DNA of 20,605 nt from UBA1259 sp964453915 (GCA_964453915.1 CAYVPW010000023.1:1-20605), one strand, 5' to 3'. Positions 8,077 to 16,215 are shown, counted from the first letter of the stretch. The notes: a model not told the origin generated them from the letters alone. Program-made: numbers and translations.

Positions 8077-9068
8077 TGATGGAAACGTTTATAAAACCCG
8101 TTGATAAAAACAGCGTGGAACAAGCAAAAAACATTCTTCTAAGCGGCGGAGTTATAGGTATGCCGACGGAAACCGTGTACGGTTTGGCGGCGGTTGGTAC
8201 TAACCCCGATGCAGTGAAAAGAATATACGAAATAAAAGGTCGCCCTTCGGACAATCCGCTTATTGCACACGTGCACAAGGATTACGATATAGAAAAGCTT
8301 GTTAAAGTGGAAAGGGATTATGCTAAAATCTTAAAAGAAAGGTTTACCCCCGGACCTTTAACGATGGTTTTTTATTCTAAAGGCGTTGTTTGCAAAGAAG
8401 CAACCTGCGGCGGAGAAACGCTTGCGGTGAGAATACCTTCTCACAAAGGTTGTCAAGCCCTTTTGCGTGCGGTAGATTCGCCGCTTGTTGCACCTAGCGC
8501 TAATATATCTAAACATACAAGTCCCGTCACGGCGCAACACGTTTATAACGACCTAAACGGAAAAATTCCGCTAATATTAGACGGCGGAAAATGTTCGGGC
8601 GGAATAGAGAGCACCGTGCTTGACTGTACGGGAACCGTGCCGAGAATACTTCGAGCAGGGCTTATCACAAAAGAAATGATAATAGAAGCGGTTGGTGCTT
8701 GCGAGATTGCGGAACATAAAGAAACAGATAGGGTTCGTTCCCCCGGTGTAAAATACAGGCACTATCGCCCTAAATGCGAAACCGCATTATTTAAAGAAGA
8801 CGAACTGGAAAAGGCAAAGGCGCTTTATGTTGAATGGAAAAATTTAGGCAAACGTCCGTTTATTATGTGTTCGAATAGTGTCACCGGCCTATTAAACGGC
8901 TACGACATATTAAATTTAGGAACGACGGGAGAAGAGATTGCTTCTAATTTATACGATAAACTTTTAGAAGGTGAAAAAATCGCCGATATTATTATAGCGA
9001 TTGAAATGCCGAGGGAAGACGGCGTATATTTAGGCATATTAAACAGGTTGAGAAAATCTTGCGGGTGA
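8076..9068 (+). CDS. ywlC: L-threonylcarbamoyladenylate synthase (Sua5/YwlC)
   Basis: Makes threonylcarbamoyl-AMP from threonine, bicarbonate and ATP, the first step of the t6A37 modification in ANN-reading tRNAs. The 330-residue product has the YrdC/Sua5 core with 'PTETVYGLA' at 30-38 and KGRPSDNPL at 54-62, 'LAVRIPSHKG' and 'SGGIESTVLDC'. It then has the linker 'SPGVKYRHYRPKCE' and a C-terminal Sua5 domain, so it is the long two-domain form. The start lies in TTGATGATGG: the dnaB TGA (8074-8076) overlaps the first ATG by one base, a second ATG follows at once at 8079, and a TTG at 8073 is possible. There is no separate ribosome binding site, so coupling to dnaB is likely. ywlE follows after four bases. 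Confidence 0.95.
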   Translation: MMETFIKPVDKNSVEQAKNILLSGGVIGMPTETVYGLAAVGTNPDAVKRIYEIKGRPSDNPLIAHVHKDYDIEKLVKVERDYAKILKERFTPGPLTMVFYSKGVVCKEATCGGETLAVRIPSHKGCQALLRAVDSPLVAPSANISKHTSPVTAQHVYNDLNGKIPLILDGGKCSGGIESTVLDCTGTVPRILRAGLITKEMIIEAVGACEIAEHKETDRVRSPGVKYRHYRPKCETALFKEDELEKAKALYVEWKNLGKRPFIMCSNSVTGLLNGYDILNLGTTGEEIASNLYDKLLEGEKIADIIIAIEMPREDGVYLGILNRLRKSCG

Positions 9069-9072
9069 TAAG

Positions 9073-9516
9073 ATGAAAAAAATAACTTTCGTATGCACGG
9101 GGAATACTTGCAGAAGCCCTATGGCGGAGATAATCTTAAAAAGCAAGTTAAAGTTGGCGGGCGTAAAAGATATTAAGGTCACAAGCGCAGGGCTTAACGC
9201 AGAAGAAGGGAATAAAATAAATCCAAAGTCTATGCAAGCGTTAAAACTTATGGGGCTTAAAGCCTATTCTTTCCGCTCTAAAAACCTAACGGAAAAACTT
9301 ATAAAAAGCAGTGATATGATTGTTTGCATGACGGGCACTCATAAATTATATCTTGCAGGCGAAAAAAACGTATACTCAATTGGGGAACTTACAGGGTTGG
9401 GCGATATTGCCGATCCTTACGGGCAAGATTTGGGGGTGTATATAAAAACTTCGCACGAGATAGAAGATGGATGCAACGTTTTGCTTAAAATAATTTTGAA
9501 AGATAAAGGAGAATAA
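9073..9516 (+). CDS. ywlE: Protein-arginine phosphatase YwlE (low-molecular-weight PTP fold)
   Basis: Removes phosphate from phosphoarginine on proteins and so opposes McsB. The P-loop is C8-T-G-N-T12-C-R14-S: nucleophile Cys8, phosphate-binding Arg14, and Thr12 at the position known in B. subtilis YwlE (Thr11) to favour arginine over tyrosine. The general acid is Asp114 in 'DPYGQD', and Tyr116 takes the place of the B. subtilis Phe. Length (147) fits the family. McsA, McsB and ClpC, the other parts of the same system, lie two genes downstream, which strengthens the arginine-phosphatase call over a generic tyrosine phosphatase. The start at ATG 9073 is four bases after the sua5 stop, with a weak GGGTGAT site. 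Confidence 0.92.
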   Translation: MKKITFVCTGNTCRSPMAEIILKSKLKLAGVKDIKVTSAGLNAEEGNKINPKSMQALKLMGLKAYSFRSKNLTEKLIKSSDMIVCMTGTHKLYLAGEKNVYSIGELTGLGDIADPYGQDLGVYIKTSHEIEDGCNVLLKIILKDKGE

Positions 9517-9519
9517 AAA

Positions 9520-9972
9520 ATGAAAGTCGCGATCGGCTGTGACCACGGCGGAATAAACCTTAAACCCGCATTAAAAGAGTATTTAGAAAAACACGGTATA
9601 GAATATAAAGATTTTGGTTGCTACACCAAAGATTCCGTAGATTATAACGACTACGGAGAAGCGGTTGCAAACGCCGTTGCAAATAAAGAATTCGATTTCG
9701 GTATTTTAATTTGCGGAACGGGAATAGGAATGAGCATAGTCGCAAACAAAGTTAAAGGAATAAGATGTGCGCACGTGTCGGACGTTTTTTCCGCAAAGGC
9801 AACGAGAGAACATAACGACGCAAACGTGCTTGCGATAGGCGAAAGAGTTTTAGGCGTAGGGCTTATGACGGAGATTGTAGATGCGTTTTTAACCACGCCG
9901 TTTTCTAACGGGGAAAGGCACGTTAGAAGAATAGAAAAGATAAAAGAATTAGAAAATAAAAACTTTAAGTAA
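9520..9972 (+). CDS. rpiB: Ribose-5-phosphate isomerase B
   Basis: Interconverts ribulose-5-phosphate and ribose-5-phosphate in the pentose phosphate pathway; the related LacAB proteins handle galactose-6-phosphate. The 150-residue protein starts 'MKVAIGCDHGG' (Asp8, His9) and carries CGTGIGMS at 65-72 with catalytic Cys65. REHNDAN at 96-102 includes His98, the usual ring-opening residue. 'FSNGERHVRRIEKI' near the end is typical of RpiB. AAAGGAG just upstream supports ATG 9520, three bases after the ywlE stop. The sua5-ywlE-rpiB order resembles the ywlC-ywlE-rpiB neighbourhood of B. subtilis, so this block is conserved. Confidence 0.96.
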   Translation: MKVAIGCDHGGINLKPALKEYLEKHGIEYKDFGCYTKDSVDYNDYGEAVANAVANKEFDFGILICGTGIGMSIVANKVKGIRCAHVSDVFSAKATREHNDANVLAIGERVLGVGLMTEIVDAFLTTPFSNGERHVRRIEKIKELENKNFK

Positions 9973-9987
9973 TTTTAGGGGGAAACG

Positions 9988-10863
9988 ATGAAAGTTAAAA
10001 AAGCGATTATACCTGCGGCAGGGTTAGGAACAAGATTTTTGCCCATAACAAAAGCCGTGCCAAAGCCTATGTTGTCCGTTTTGGATAAGCCTACCGTTCA
10101 ATATATTACGGAAGAGTTAGAAGGAACGGGAATAGAAGAGATAATAATTGTCATCAGTCCGGATTCGGAAGTTATAGAAAAGCATTTCGGAAAGGCGGAG
10201 GGATTAGAAAAAAGGTTGCTTTCGGACGGCAAAAAATCATTGTACGATATTGCTAAAAAGACTCAGCAATTTAACGTTAAATTCGTTGTGCAAGAAAAGC
10301 CCAACGGGCTTGCCGGAGCGATTTTATGCGCGGAAAAATACGTTAAAAACGAACCATATGCGCTTTTATTAGGCGATGAACTTCTTTGGGCTGAAAACGG
10401 CGAAAAACCGTGTATTAAAAGGCTTATGGAAGTTTACGAAAAGACCGGAAAAAGCGTGATTGCCGCAATGGAAGTGTTTGGGGACGACGTTAGTAAGTAC
10501 GGCAACATAGGCATAAAAGAAGAAAACGACGGCGTTATTTTAGTTGATAAAATAGTTGAAAAACCGTCTTTAACGGAAGCGCTTTCTAACTATGCCGTTA
10601 TCGGAAGATACGTTATAGACGGCAAGGTTATGGATATGCTTAAAGAATTAAAACCAAGAAATAACGAAATATATTTTACCGATGCGCTAGACGTACTTGC
10701 GGAAAACGGAGAACTTTTAGCAAGCGGTTTTGAAGGAAAACGCTACGACGTTGGCGATAAACTGGGATATATAAAAGCAAACGTAGAATTTGCATTAAAA
10801 AGCAAAGAAATTGGAGAAGAAGTAAAGGCGTTCGTTAAAGAACTCGCCGAAAAGTTAGACTAG
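9988..10863 (+). CDS. galU: UTP-glucose-1-phosphate uridylyltransferase
   Basis: Makes UDP-glucose from UTP and glucose-1-phosphate for glycolipids, wall polymers or capsule. The 291-residue protein starts with the nucleotidyltransferase signature A11-G-L-G-T-R16 and Lys26 in 'AVPKPML', and contains 'EKPNGLAGAI' and 'PYALLLGDELLW' (most homologues read GDD here). 'VDKIVEKP' and 'YFTDALDVLAE' are also present. Length matches GalU/GtaB. The start ATG 9988 has AGGGGGAA upstream. mcsA starts six bases after the stop. Why this gene sits between the arginine phosphatase and kinase genes is unclear; shared transcription is enough to explain it. Confidence 0.95.
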   Translation: MKVKKAIIPAAGLGTRFLPITKAVPKPMLSVLDKPTVQYITEELEGTGIEEIIIVISPDSEVIEKHFGKAEGLEKRLLSDGKKSLYDIAKKTQQFNVKFVVQEKPNGLAGAILCAEKYVKNEPYALLLGDELLWAENGEKPCIKRLMEVYEKTGKSVIAAMEVFGDDVSKYGNIGIKEENDGVILVDKIVEKPSLTEALSNYAVIGRYVIDGKVMDMLKELKPRNNEIYFTDALDVLAENGELLASGFEGKRYDVGDKLGYIKANVEFALKSKEIGEEVKAFVKELAEKLD

Positions 10864-10868
10864 AGAAT

Positions 10869-11186
10869 ATGTACGATAAGATTTGTTCCGTTTGCGGACG
10901 CAGATTGTCGGAATTTTACGATACCGGCTATTTGGGGTGCGAAAACTGTTATAAAGAGTTTGAAAAAGAGATTACCGCTTCGCTAAAAAAAATTCAGGGC
11001 GGAACTTTTCACGTGGGCAAAAAACCGGAACTATCTGGATTAGACAGAGAACTTTTGTCTGATTTCAGAAAGTATAAAGAAGAAAAAGAAAAAGCGGGGA
11101 TAGAAGGTAGATTTTCCGATATGGCAAAATTAAGCAAGATTATAACCGAACTATCCGAAGAATTAAAAAGAAGGGGGCTTATTTGA
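10869..11186 (+). CDS. mcsA: McsA, single-zinc-finger form with UVR motif
   Basis: Adaptor and activator of the arginine kinase McsB. The 105-residue protein has one zinc finger, Cys6-x2-Cys9 and Cys24-x2-Cys27, followed by 'IQGGTFHVGKKP', the signature that follows the second finger of normal McsA. A UVR-type helical motif covers about residues 59-102. Usual McsA proteins are about 170-185 residues with two fingers; here the first finger and its linker are missing. No hidden upstream part exists: the frame is closed by TAA at 10836-10838, inside galU. The ribosome binding site is weak (TAGAGAAT). mcsB begins one base after the stop. The family call is firm; the effect of the missing finger is unknown. 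Confidence 0.9.
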   Translation: MYDKICSVCGRRLSEFYDTGYLGCENCYKEFEKEITASLKKIQGGTFHVGKKPELSGLDRELLSDFRKYKEEKEKAGIEGRFSDMAKLSKIITELSEELKRRGLI

Positions 11187-11187
11187 T

Positions 11188-12201
11188 ATGGCGGCTATAA
11201 GTCCCGAATTGTATAGGGGTAATATTATCACTTCAAGGGTAAGGCTTGCAAGAAACTTGCAAGGAGTGCCGTTTACAGTTAGAACGCCCAGAGAAGGCAG
11301 AGAGATAGTAAAAAAGGTAAATCGCGCGTTGGTTAAGTGCGATACTTTTAACCTTTATTATATGTCTAACTTAAACGAGATAAATCTTGAAGCAATGAAA
11401 GAAAAGCACCTTATAAGTCAAGCGCTTATAGATAACCGTGCGGCCGGGGCTGCGCTTATAAATCAAGACGAAAGCGTTTCCGTTATGGTTTGCGAAGAAG
11501 ACGTTATAAGGGAACAGTGTTTTATGCGCGGACTTAGAGTTAACGAAGCGTATAAAAGGTTAAACGCCATAGACGATGAACTATCTAGAAATTTGGATAT
11601 AGCGTACAGCGAAAAATTCGGTTATTTAACCGCCTGCCCTACAAATTTGGGAACGGGGCTTAGGGCTTCCGTTATGATGTTTTTGCCCGCACTTACCGAA
11701 AGCGGAAAAATGAACGCTTTAATCAATGAAGTTGCAAACCGCGGGCTTACCGTTCGCGGGGTGTACGGAGAGGGTAGCGAAGCGGAAGGCTATATGTATC
11801 AAATTAGCAACGAAGTGACGCTTGGCATAAGCGAGTACGATATACTAAACGAAGTGAGAGAAACCGTAGAGCAGATTTGCGAAGCGGAAAGAGAAGAGAG
11901 CGAAAGGCTTTACGGCAAAAGAGAACTAAAAACTATGGATAAAGCAAGAAAGGCTTACGGGATTTTGACTAATGCGGTAATGCTTAATTACAGCGAGTTT
12001 TTAGGACTTATAGCCCAAGTTAAATTAGGCGCAATGTTGGGTATGATAAATATTACCGACATAGAAAAAATAGACGATTTGATAGTTAGCGTTAGACCTG
12101 CGAGTTTATGTATGGAATACGGAAAAAAACTTTCCGCAACGGATAGGGACTTATATCGGGCGGAAGTCGTAGGAAAGATACTTACAAAAATAAAGGAGTG
12201 A
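11188..12201 (+). CDS. mcsB: Protein-arginine kinase McsB
   Basis: Phosphorylates arginine side chains on proteins, marking them for ClpC-ClpP and, in Bacilli, inactivating the CtsR repressor. It has the phosphagen-kinase catalytic domain: 'ITSRVRLARNL' at residues 14-24, 'CEED' with Glu103/Glu104, 'CPTNLGTGLRASVM' with Cys150, and 'GEGSEAEG' at 194-201. The C-terminal RDxxRA motif (320-325) forms the phosphoarginine-sensing allosteric site in B. subtilis McsB and is intact. It is 337 residues against about 363 in B. subtilis, so slightly compact but complete. ATG 11188 follows the mcsA stop by one base; clpC follows after six bases. Confidence 0.96.
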   Translation: MAAISPELYRGNIITSRVRLARNLQGVPFTVRTPREGREIVKKVNRALVKCDTFNLYYMSNLNEINLEAMKEKHLISQALIDNRAAGAALINQDESVSVMVCEEDVIREQCFMRGLRVNEAYKRLNAIDDELSRNLDIAYSEKFGYLTACPTNLGTGLRASVMMFLPALTESGKMNALINEVANRGLTVRGVYGEGSEAEGYMYQISNEVTLGISEYDILNEVRETVEQICEAEREESERLYGKRELKTMDKARKAYGILTNAVMLNYSEFLGLIAQVKLGAMLGMINITDIEKIDDLIVSVRPASLCMEYGKKLSATDRDLYRAEVVGKILTKIKE

Positions 12202-12207
12202 CGGTTT

Positions 12208-14682
12208 ATGTATTACGACAGTTTTTCTAACAACGTAAATCAAGTGATAGAAATCGCAACCGTGCTTGCTAAAAGATACGGTTGCAGATATATCGGAAGC
12301 GAACATATATTGTACGGGCTTATAAACGCACCGGACGGTAGAGCGGGCGCAATTTTAAGGGAGGCGCGCGTCGATAACGAGAGATACCTTAACTACTTTA
12401 AAAGAACGGTAGAGCCGGATCTTGTTATTCCCGGAAATATGTTTACCCCCAGAACCAAACGCCTTTTTGAAAAGGCGGTGGATATATCCTTAAAAGCACA
12501 TTCCGGATTCGTCGGCACGGAGCACCTGTTGCTTGCTCTTTTGCTAGATTATAACAGCGTAGCGGTAAGCATACTTAGAACTATGAAAGTAGACGTAGAC
12601 GCTATGGCAGAGGAGATTGCGGAGAGTTTAGAAGGTGGTTTTGCGGAAGAAGAACCCGAAGAAGAGGACGTTTTTAGCAAAACGTTTGCTTTTGCCGGTA
12701 AAGAGCAAAACAAGACTTCGGATAAAAAAGAGCAAACTGACGATTTGGGCGAGTTGTCGAAATTTGGCGTAAACCTAAATAAACAAGCGGTAGACGGCAG
12801 ATTAGACCCTGTAATCGGCAGAAAAAAAGAAATTGACAGGGTAATACAAATTTTATCCAGAAGGACAAAAAACAATCCCGTTTTGATAGGCGAACCCGGC
12901 GTTGGTAAAAGCGCCGTTGTAGAAGGGCTTGCACAGGCGATTGTAAAAGGAAACGTGCCTGAAATTTTGGCGGACAAGATTGTTTTTTCTTTAGATATAG
13001 CGGGTATGCTTGCCGGCGCAAGATACCGTGGAGACTTTGAAGAGAGATTAAAGGGTGCGATTGACACAGTAAAAAAGAACGGCAACATAATATTGTTTAT
13101 AGACGAAATTCACAACATCGTCGGTGCGGGTAGCACGGGCGAAGGAAATATGGATGCGGCTAACATTTTAAAGCCTATGCTATCTAGGGGAGAGTTGCAA
13201 ACGATAGGTGCAACCACCATAGACGAATATAGAAAATATATAGAAAAAGACGCTGCGCTAGAACGCCGTTTTCAACCCATTATGGTAGATGCTCCGAGCA
13301 CGGAAGAAACGGTTGAAATATTAAAAGGATTAAGGGATAAATACGAATCTCACCACGGTGTTAGTATTCCGGACGACGCTATTATTGCCGCAGTAAGTTT
13401 GTCTGACAGATATATAACGGACAGATTTTTGCCGGATAAAGCGATAGATTTAATTGACGAAGCAGCGTCCAGAGTAAGACTTGACAGTTATAATTCACCC
13501 GTTCAGGCAAAAAGCAAAGAGGCTGAATTAAACAGGCTTATAGCAGAGAAAAACGAGGCTAAAAGAAGGGACGACTTTGAGCGCGCTATAAGAATAAACA
13601 AAGAGATAGAGCGTGTAAATGCAGAATTAGAAGATATTAGGCGAGAAGGTAAAACTAACGGCAATTTAGAAAAACTAAAACTCACGCCGGACGACATAGC
13701 AAAGGTTGTAAGCAACTGGACGGGCGTTCCTGTGGTTAAGCTTACGGAAACCGAAGCGCAAAAACTTTTGGATTTAGAGACTGTCCTACATCAAAGGGTA
13801 ATCGGGCAAGACGATGCCGTAAAGGCTGTTTCCGCTGCGATACGCCGTGCTAGGGCGGGGCTTAAAGACCCGAACAGACCGGTTGGTTCTTTTATATTCG
13901 TAGGGCCTACCGGCGTTGGAAAAACGGAATTGTCTAAGGCGCTTGCAGAAGCGGTTTTTGGAAACGAAGACGCTCTTATAAGAATAGATATGAGCGAATA
14001 TATGGAAAAACATTCTGTGTCAAAAATGGTAGGTGCGCCTCCGGGATACGTAGGGTTTGACGAAGCGGGGCAGTTAACCGAAAAGGTAAGAAGAAAACCC
14101 TATTCCGTAGTTTTGTTCGACGAAATAGAAAAAGCTCATCCGGACGTTTTTAACATAATGTTGCAGATTTTAGACGACGGAAGGCTTACCGATAGCAAAG
14201 GCAGAGTAGTAAGCTTTAAAAACTGTATTATTATAATGACGTCTAACGTGGGCGCAAGCGAAGTGCAAACTAAACCTACTTTGGGTTTTGTTTCTAACGG
14301 GCAAGCGGAATACGACAAGATGTGCGATAAATATATGGACGCATTAAAAGAAAAATTCCGTCCGGAATTTTTAAATAGGATAGACGATATAATCATATTC
14401 CACAAACTAAGCAAACAAGAAACTTCCAGCATAGCGGAACTGTTGTTAAAGAGTTTGAGAAAGCGTCTTGCCGTTTTAGAGGTAAAAATGGAAATTACGC
14501 CGGCGGCAATGGAACTTATAATAGAAAAGGGCTACGACCAAACTTACGGGGCAAGACCGCTTAAAAGAGTTGTGCAAAGGTACGTGGAAGATAAACTTTC
14601 GGAAAAGATTTTAAGAGGTGAATTGAAAGAAAATTCGGTCGTAACGGTAGATGCCGAAAACGGGGAATTTATTTTTAGATAA
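12208..14682 (+). CDS. clpC: ClpC, Hsp100 AAA+ unfoldase
   Basis: ATP-driven unfoldase that feeds substrates, including phosphoarginine-tagged proteins, to ClpP. Its 824 residues comprise two N-terminal Clp repeats, a linker with an acidic stretch at about 145-153, AAA-1 with Walker A GEPGVGKS at 228-235, a short coiled-coil/UVR M-domain around 430-480, and AAA-2 with Walker A GPTGVGKT at 566-573. A ClpP-docking LGF loop lies at 692-694. Glu32 and Glu105 match the N-domain acidic residues that hold phosphoarginine in B. subtilis ClpC (Glu32, Glu106). AAAGGAG upstream supports ATG 12208. Directly follows mcsA-mcsB, as in Bacilli, but without ctsR. Confidence 0.97.
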   Translation: MYYDSFSNNVNQVIEIATVLAKRYGCRYIGSEHILYGLINAPDGRAGAILREARVDNERYLNYFKRTVEPDLVIPGNMFTPRTKRLFEKAVDISLKAHSGFVGTEHLLLALLLDYNSVAVSILRTMKVDVDAMAEEIAESLEGGFAEEEPEEEDVFSKTFAFAGKEQNKTSDKKEQTDDLGELSKFGVNLNKQAVDGRLDPVIGRKKEIDRVIQILSRRTKNNPVLIGEPGVGKSAVVEGLAQAIVKGNVPEILADKIVFSLDIAGMLAGARYRGDFEERLKGAIDTVKKNGNIILFIDEIHNIVGAGSTGEGNMDAANILKPMLSRGELQTIGATTIDEYRKYIEKDAALERRFQPIMVDAPSTEETVEILKGLRDKYESHHGVSIPDDAIIAAVSLSDRYITDRFLPDKAIDLIDEAASRVRLDSYNSPVQAKSKEAELNRLIAEKNEAKRRDDFERAIRINKEIERVNAELEDIRREGKTNGNLEKLKLTPDDIAKVVSNWTGVPVVKLTETEAQKLLDLETVLHQRVIGQDDAVKAVSAAIRRARAGLKDPNRPVGSFIFVGPTGVGKTELSKALAEAVFGNEDALIRIDMSEYMEKHSVSKMVGAPPGYVGFDEAGQLTEKVRRKPYSVVLFDEIEKAHPDVFNIMLQILDDGRLTDSKGRVVSFKNCIIIMTSNVGASEVQTKPTLGFVSNGQAEYDKMCDKYMDALKEKFRPEFLNRIDDIIIFHKLSKQETSSIAELLLKSLRKRLAVLEVKMEITPAAMELIIEKGYDQTYGARPLKRVVQRYVEDKLSEKILRGELKENSVVTVDAENGEFIFR

Positions 14683-14704
14683 TTTTTAAGTTTCAAAAAG
14701 GAAA

Positions 14705-14724
14705 ATATGCACAAGTGTGCGTAT
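14705..14724. repeat. Near-perfect 20-base dyad upstream of hpf
   Basis: The bases ATATGCACA and TGTGCGTAT flank a central AG. All nine base pairs can form if one T-G pair is allowed. It lies 36 bases before the hpf start, in the 78-base gap after clpC, with AT-rich sequence on its 3' side and no U-run, so it is not an intrinsic terminator. It could be an operator or an mRNA hairpin. Confidence 0.45.
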
Positions 14725-14760
14725 ATTTATATAGAGGTAATTAAAAGGGGGGATAATTAT

Positions 14761-15294
14761 ATGAAGATAGAAATTACCGAAAGAAACTATGAAGTAAGCG
14801 AACATTTAAGAAAAATCACCGGAATAAAACTAGATAAGTTAGATAAGTATTTTGACGGCGAAGACACGGTTGCAAAGGTTTGTTTTAAAAAAGAAGCGAG
14901 TTCTTTAACGATAGAGGTAATGCTTGATTATGCGGGTAAATTTGTAAGGGCGACCGCAACGAGCGATAATTTTTACGATAATTTAGATGCGGTTTTGCCA
15001 AAACTAGAAGGGCAAATACGTAAATATCGCACTAGATTTGATAAACATTCTAAAAACTCCGCTTATAGAGAAGAAGCCGTTTATGACGACGGAAAATACG
15101 AAAAGACCGCTTCTTATAAAGTCGTTAAAGAAAAGAAATTTGCTCTAAAACCAATGACGGTGGAGGAAGCGTGTGCGGAATTAGAACTTTTAGGGCACTC
15201 TTTTTACGTGTTTTTAGAAGCAAAAAGCAATACCGTGCAAGTGCTTTATAAAAGAAACGACGGTGACTTGGGATTGATTGAACCCGAAATTTAA
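14761..15294 (+). CDS. hpf: Long-form ribosome hibernation promoting factor
   Basis: Binds the 30S decoding region and pairs ribosomes into inactive 100S dimers in slow growth or stress. The 177-residue product has the N-terminal HPF/YfiA domain ('MKIEITERNYEVSEHLRKIT', then 'LDKLDKYF') to about residue 100. A lysine-rich linker follows, then the C-terminal dimerisation domain from 'KKFALKPMTVEEACAELELLGHSFYVF' to the end, which defines the long form. I chose ATG 14761 because a strong AAAAGGGGGG lies at 14743-14752 and family members start with this sequence. An in-frame ATG at 14707 would add 18 unrelated residues. A dyad at 14705-14724 lies upstream. Placement after clpC fits a stress role. 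Confidence 0.95.
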   Translation: MKIEITERNYEVSEHLRKITGIKLDKLDKYFDGEDTVAKVCFKKEASSLTIEVMLDYAGKFVRATATSDNFYDNLDAVLPKLEGQIRKYRTRFDKHSKNSAYREEAVYDDGKYEKTASYKVVKEKKFALKPMTVEEACAELELLGHSFYVFLEAKSNTVQVLYKRNDGDLGLIEPEI

Positions 15295-15304
15295 AGGCGG
15301 TACT

Positions 15305-16096
15305 ATGAAAATAGGCATATCAACGGCGTCTTTATTCGTGAGATTTCCGACTGAAGACGCCTTGAAATTTTTAAGCGACAACGGCGTGGAAACGGCGGAA
15401 GTTTTTTTGGAATCTTACTGTGAATACGATAAAGAATTCGGAAAACTTTTGCGTGCTAAAAAAGGGAAAGTAGACGTTCATTCCATACATACTTTAACAA
15501 CGCAATTCGAGCCGCAGCTTTATAGCATAAACAAGCGTGCGCAAGCGGATTCTTTTAAGTTGTTAGAAAAAACAATGGAATGTGCAAAAGAAATCGGTGC
15601 AAAGTATTATACTTTTCACGGTGTGGCAAGGTTAAAGAAAACCCCGTTTGTTATAGATTACGACAGGGTAGGAAAAATCACCGGCGATATTATGGCTGTT
15701 GCGCAAAAATACGGCGTTTCTCTTGCATACGAAAACGTGCACTGGTGCTATTATAACTACGTTGGCTTTTTTAACGAAATGAGAAAGCGCACCAAAGGCT
15801 TAAAAGCAACGCTAGACGTAAAACAAGCAAGATTAAGCGGTATAGATTATAAAGACCTTATAAACGAAATGGCTGGAGATATAGCAACCGTTCACTTATC
15901 GGACGTGTTGGATAACGGAAAAATGGTACTCCCCGGAAAAGGAATTACCGATTTCAAAGAATTGTTTAGCAGACTAAACGATAAAGGGTTTGACGGCGCA
16001 ATGCTTTTAGAAGTATATCAAAATGATTTTGAAAAAGAAGAAGAACTTTGGGAATCTTTAGACTATCTAAAAAACGTAGCGTCTAAAATATTTTAA
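15305..16096 (+). CDS. Sugar phosphate isomerase/epimerase-like TIM-barrel protein
   Basis: A 263-residue protein of the xylose-isomerase-like TIM-barrel (AP endonuclease 2) superfamily. The expected metal ligands are present: Glu143 in 'AYENVHW', Asp171 in 'TLDVKQA', His197 in 'TVHLSD' and Glu236 in 'LLEVY', with extra histidines at 59, 62 and 105. The family includes sugar epimerases, isomerases and inosose dehydratases, and the substrate cannot be told from sequence. A DNA-repair endonuclease IV is less likely, because its fuller set of histidine ligands is not seen. I chose ATG 15305, supported by AAAGGCGG, over an in-frame TTG at 15278 that would overlap hpf. It is the last gene of the long plus-strand run. 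Confidence 0.88.
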   Translation: MKIGISTASLFVRFPTEDALKFLSDNGVETAEVFLESYCEYDKEFGKLLRAKKGKVDVHSIHTLTTQFEPQLYSINKRAQADSFKLLEKTMECAKEIGAKYYTFHGVARLKKTPFVIDYDRVGKITGDIMAVAQKYGVSLAYENVHWCYYNYVGFFNEMRKRTKGLKATLDVKQARLSGIDYKDLINEMAGDIATVHLSDVLDNGKMVLPGKGITDFKELFSRLNDKGFDGAMLLEVYQNDFEKEEELWESLDYLKNVASKIF

Positions 16097-16126
16097 AACC
16101 GAAACATCATAAAAAAGTGTAGAGAA

Positions 16127-16157
16127 AAAGCCCGCAGCAAGCTGCGGGTTGTTTTTT
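16127..16157. terminator. Rho-independent terminator, probably bidirectional
   Basis: CCCGCAGC at 16131-16138 pairs with GCTGCGGG at 16141-16148. The plus strand continues with TTGTTTTTT. On the minus strand the same hairpin is followed by CTTTTTCTC. It lies between the convergent epimerase-like gene (ends 16096) and spoVG (ends 16216), so it likely ends both transcripts. Confidence 0.9.
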
Positions 16158-16215
16158 GCAAAATAAATTAACCGAAACGAAATATTTTACGAAACGTATA
16201 GTTCCTTAAAGAAAA

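Noticed and set aside
12549..13088. Minus-strand open frame of 179 codons inside clpC
   Set aside because: It lies opposite the strongly conserved AAA-1 domain and is rich in Ser/Pro/Leu, as expected for an antisense shadow.
14707..14760. Upstream ATG giving an 18-residue extension of HPF
   Set aside because: The strong AAAAGGGGGG site and family similarity both point to ATG 14761, and the extension overlaps a dyad.
16097..16178. Nine-base direct repeat AACCGAAAC at 16097 and 16170
   Set aside because: It is short, flanks a terminator in AT-rich DNA and has only two copies, so chance is the simplest explanation.
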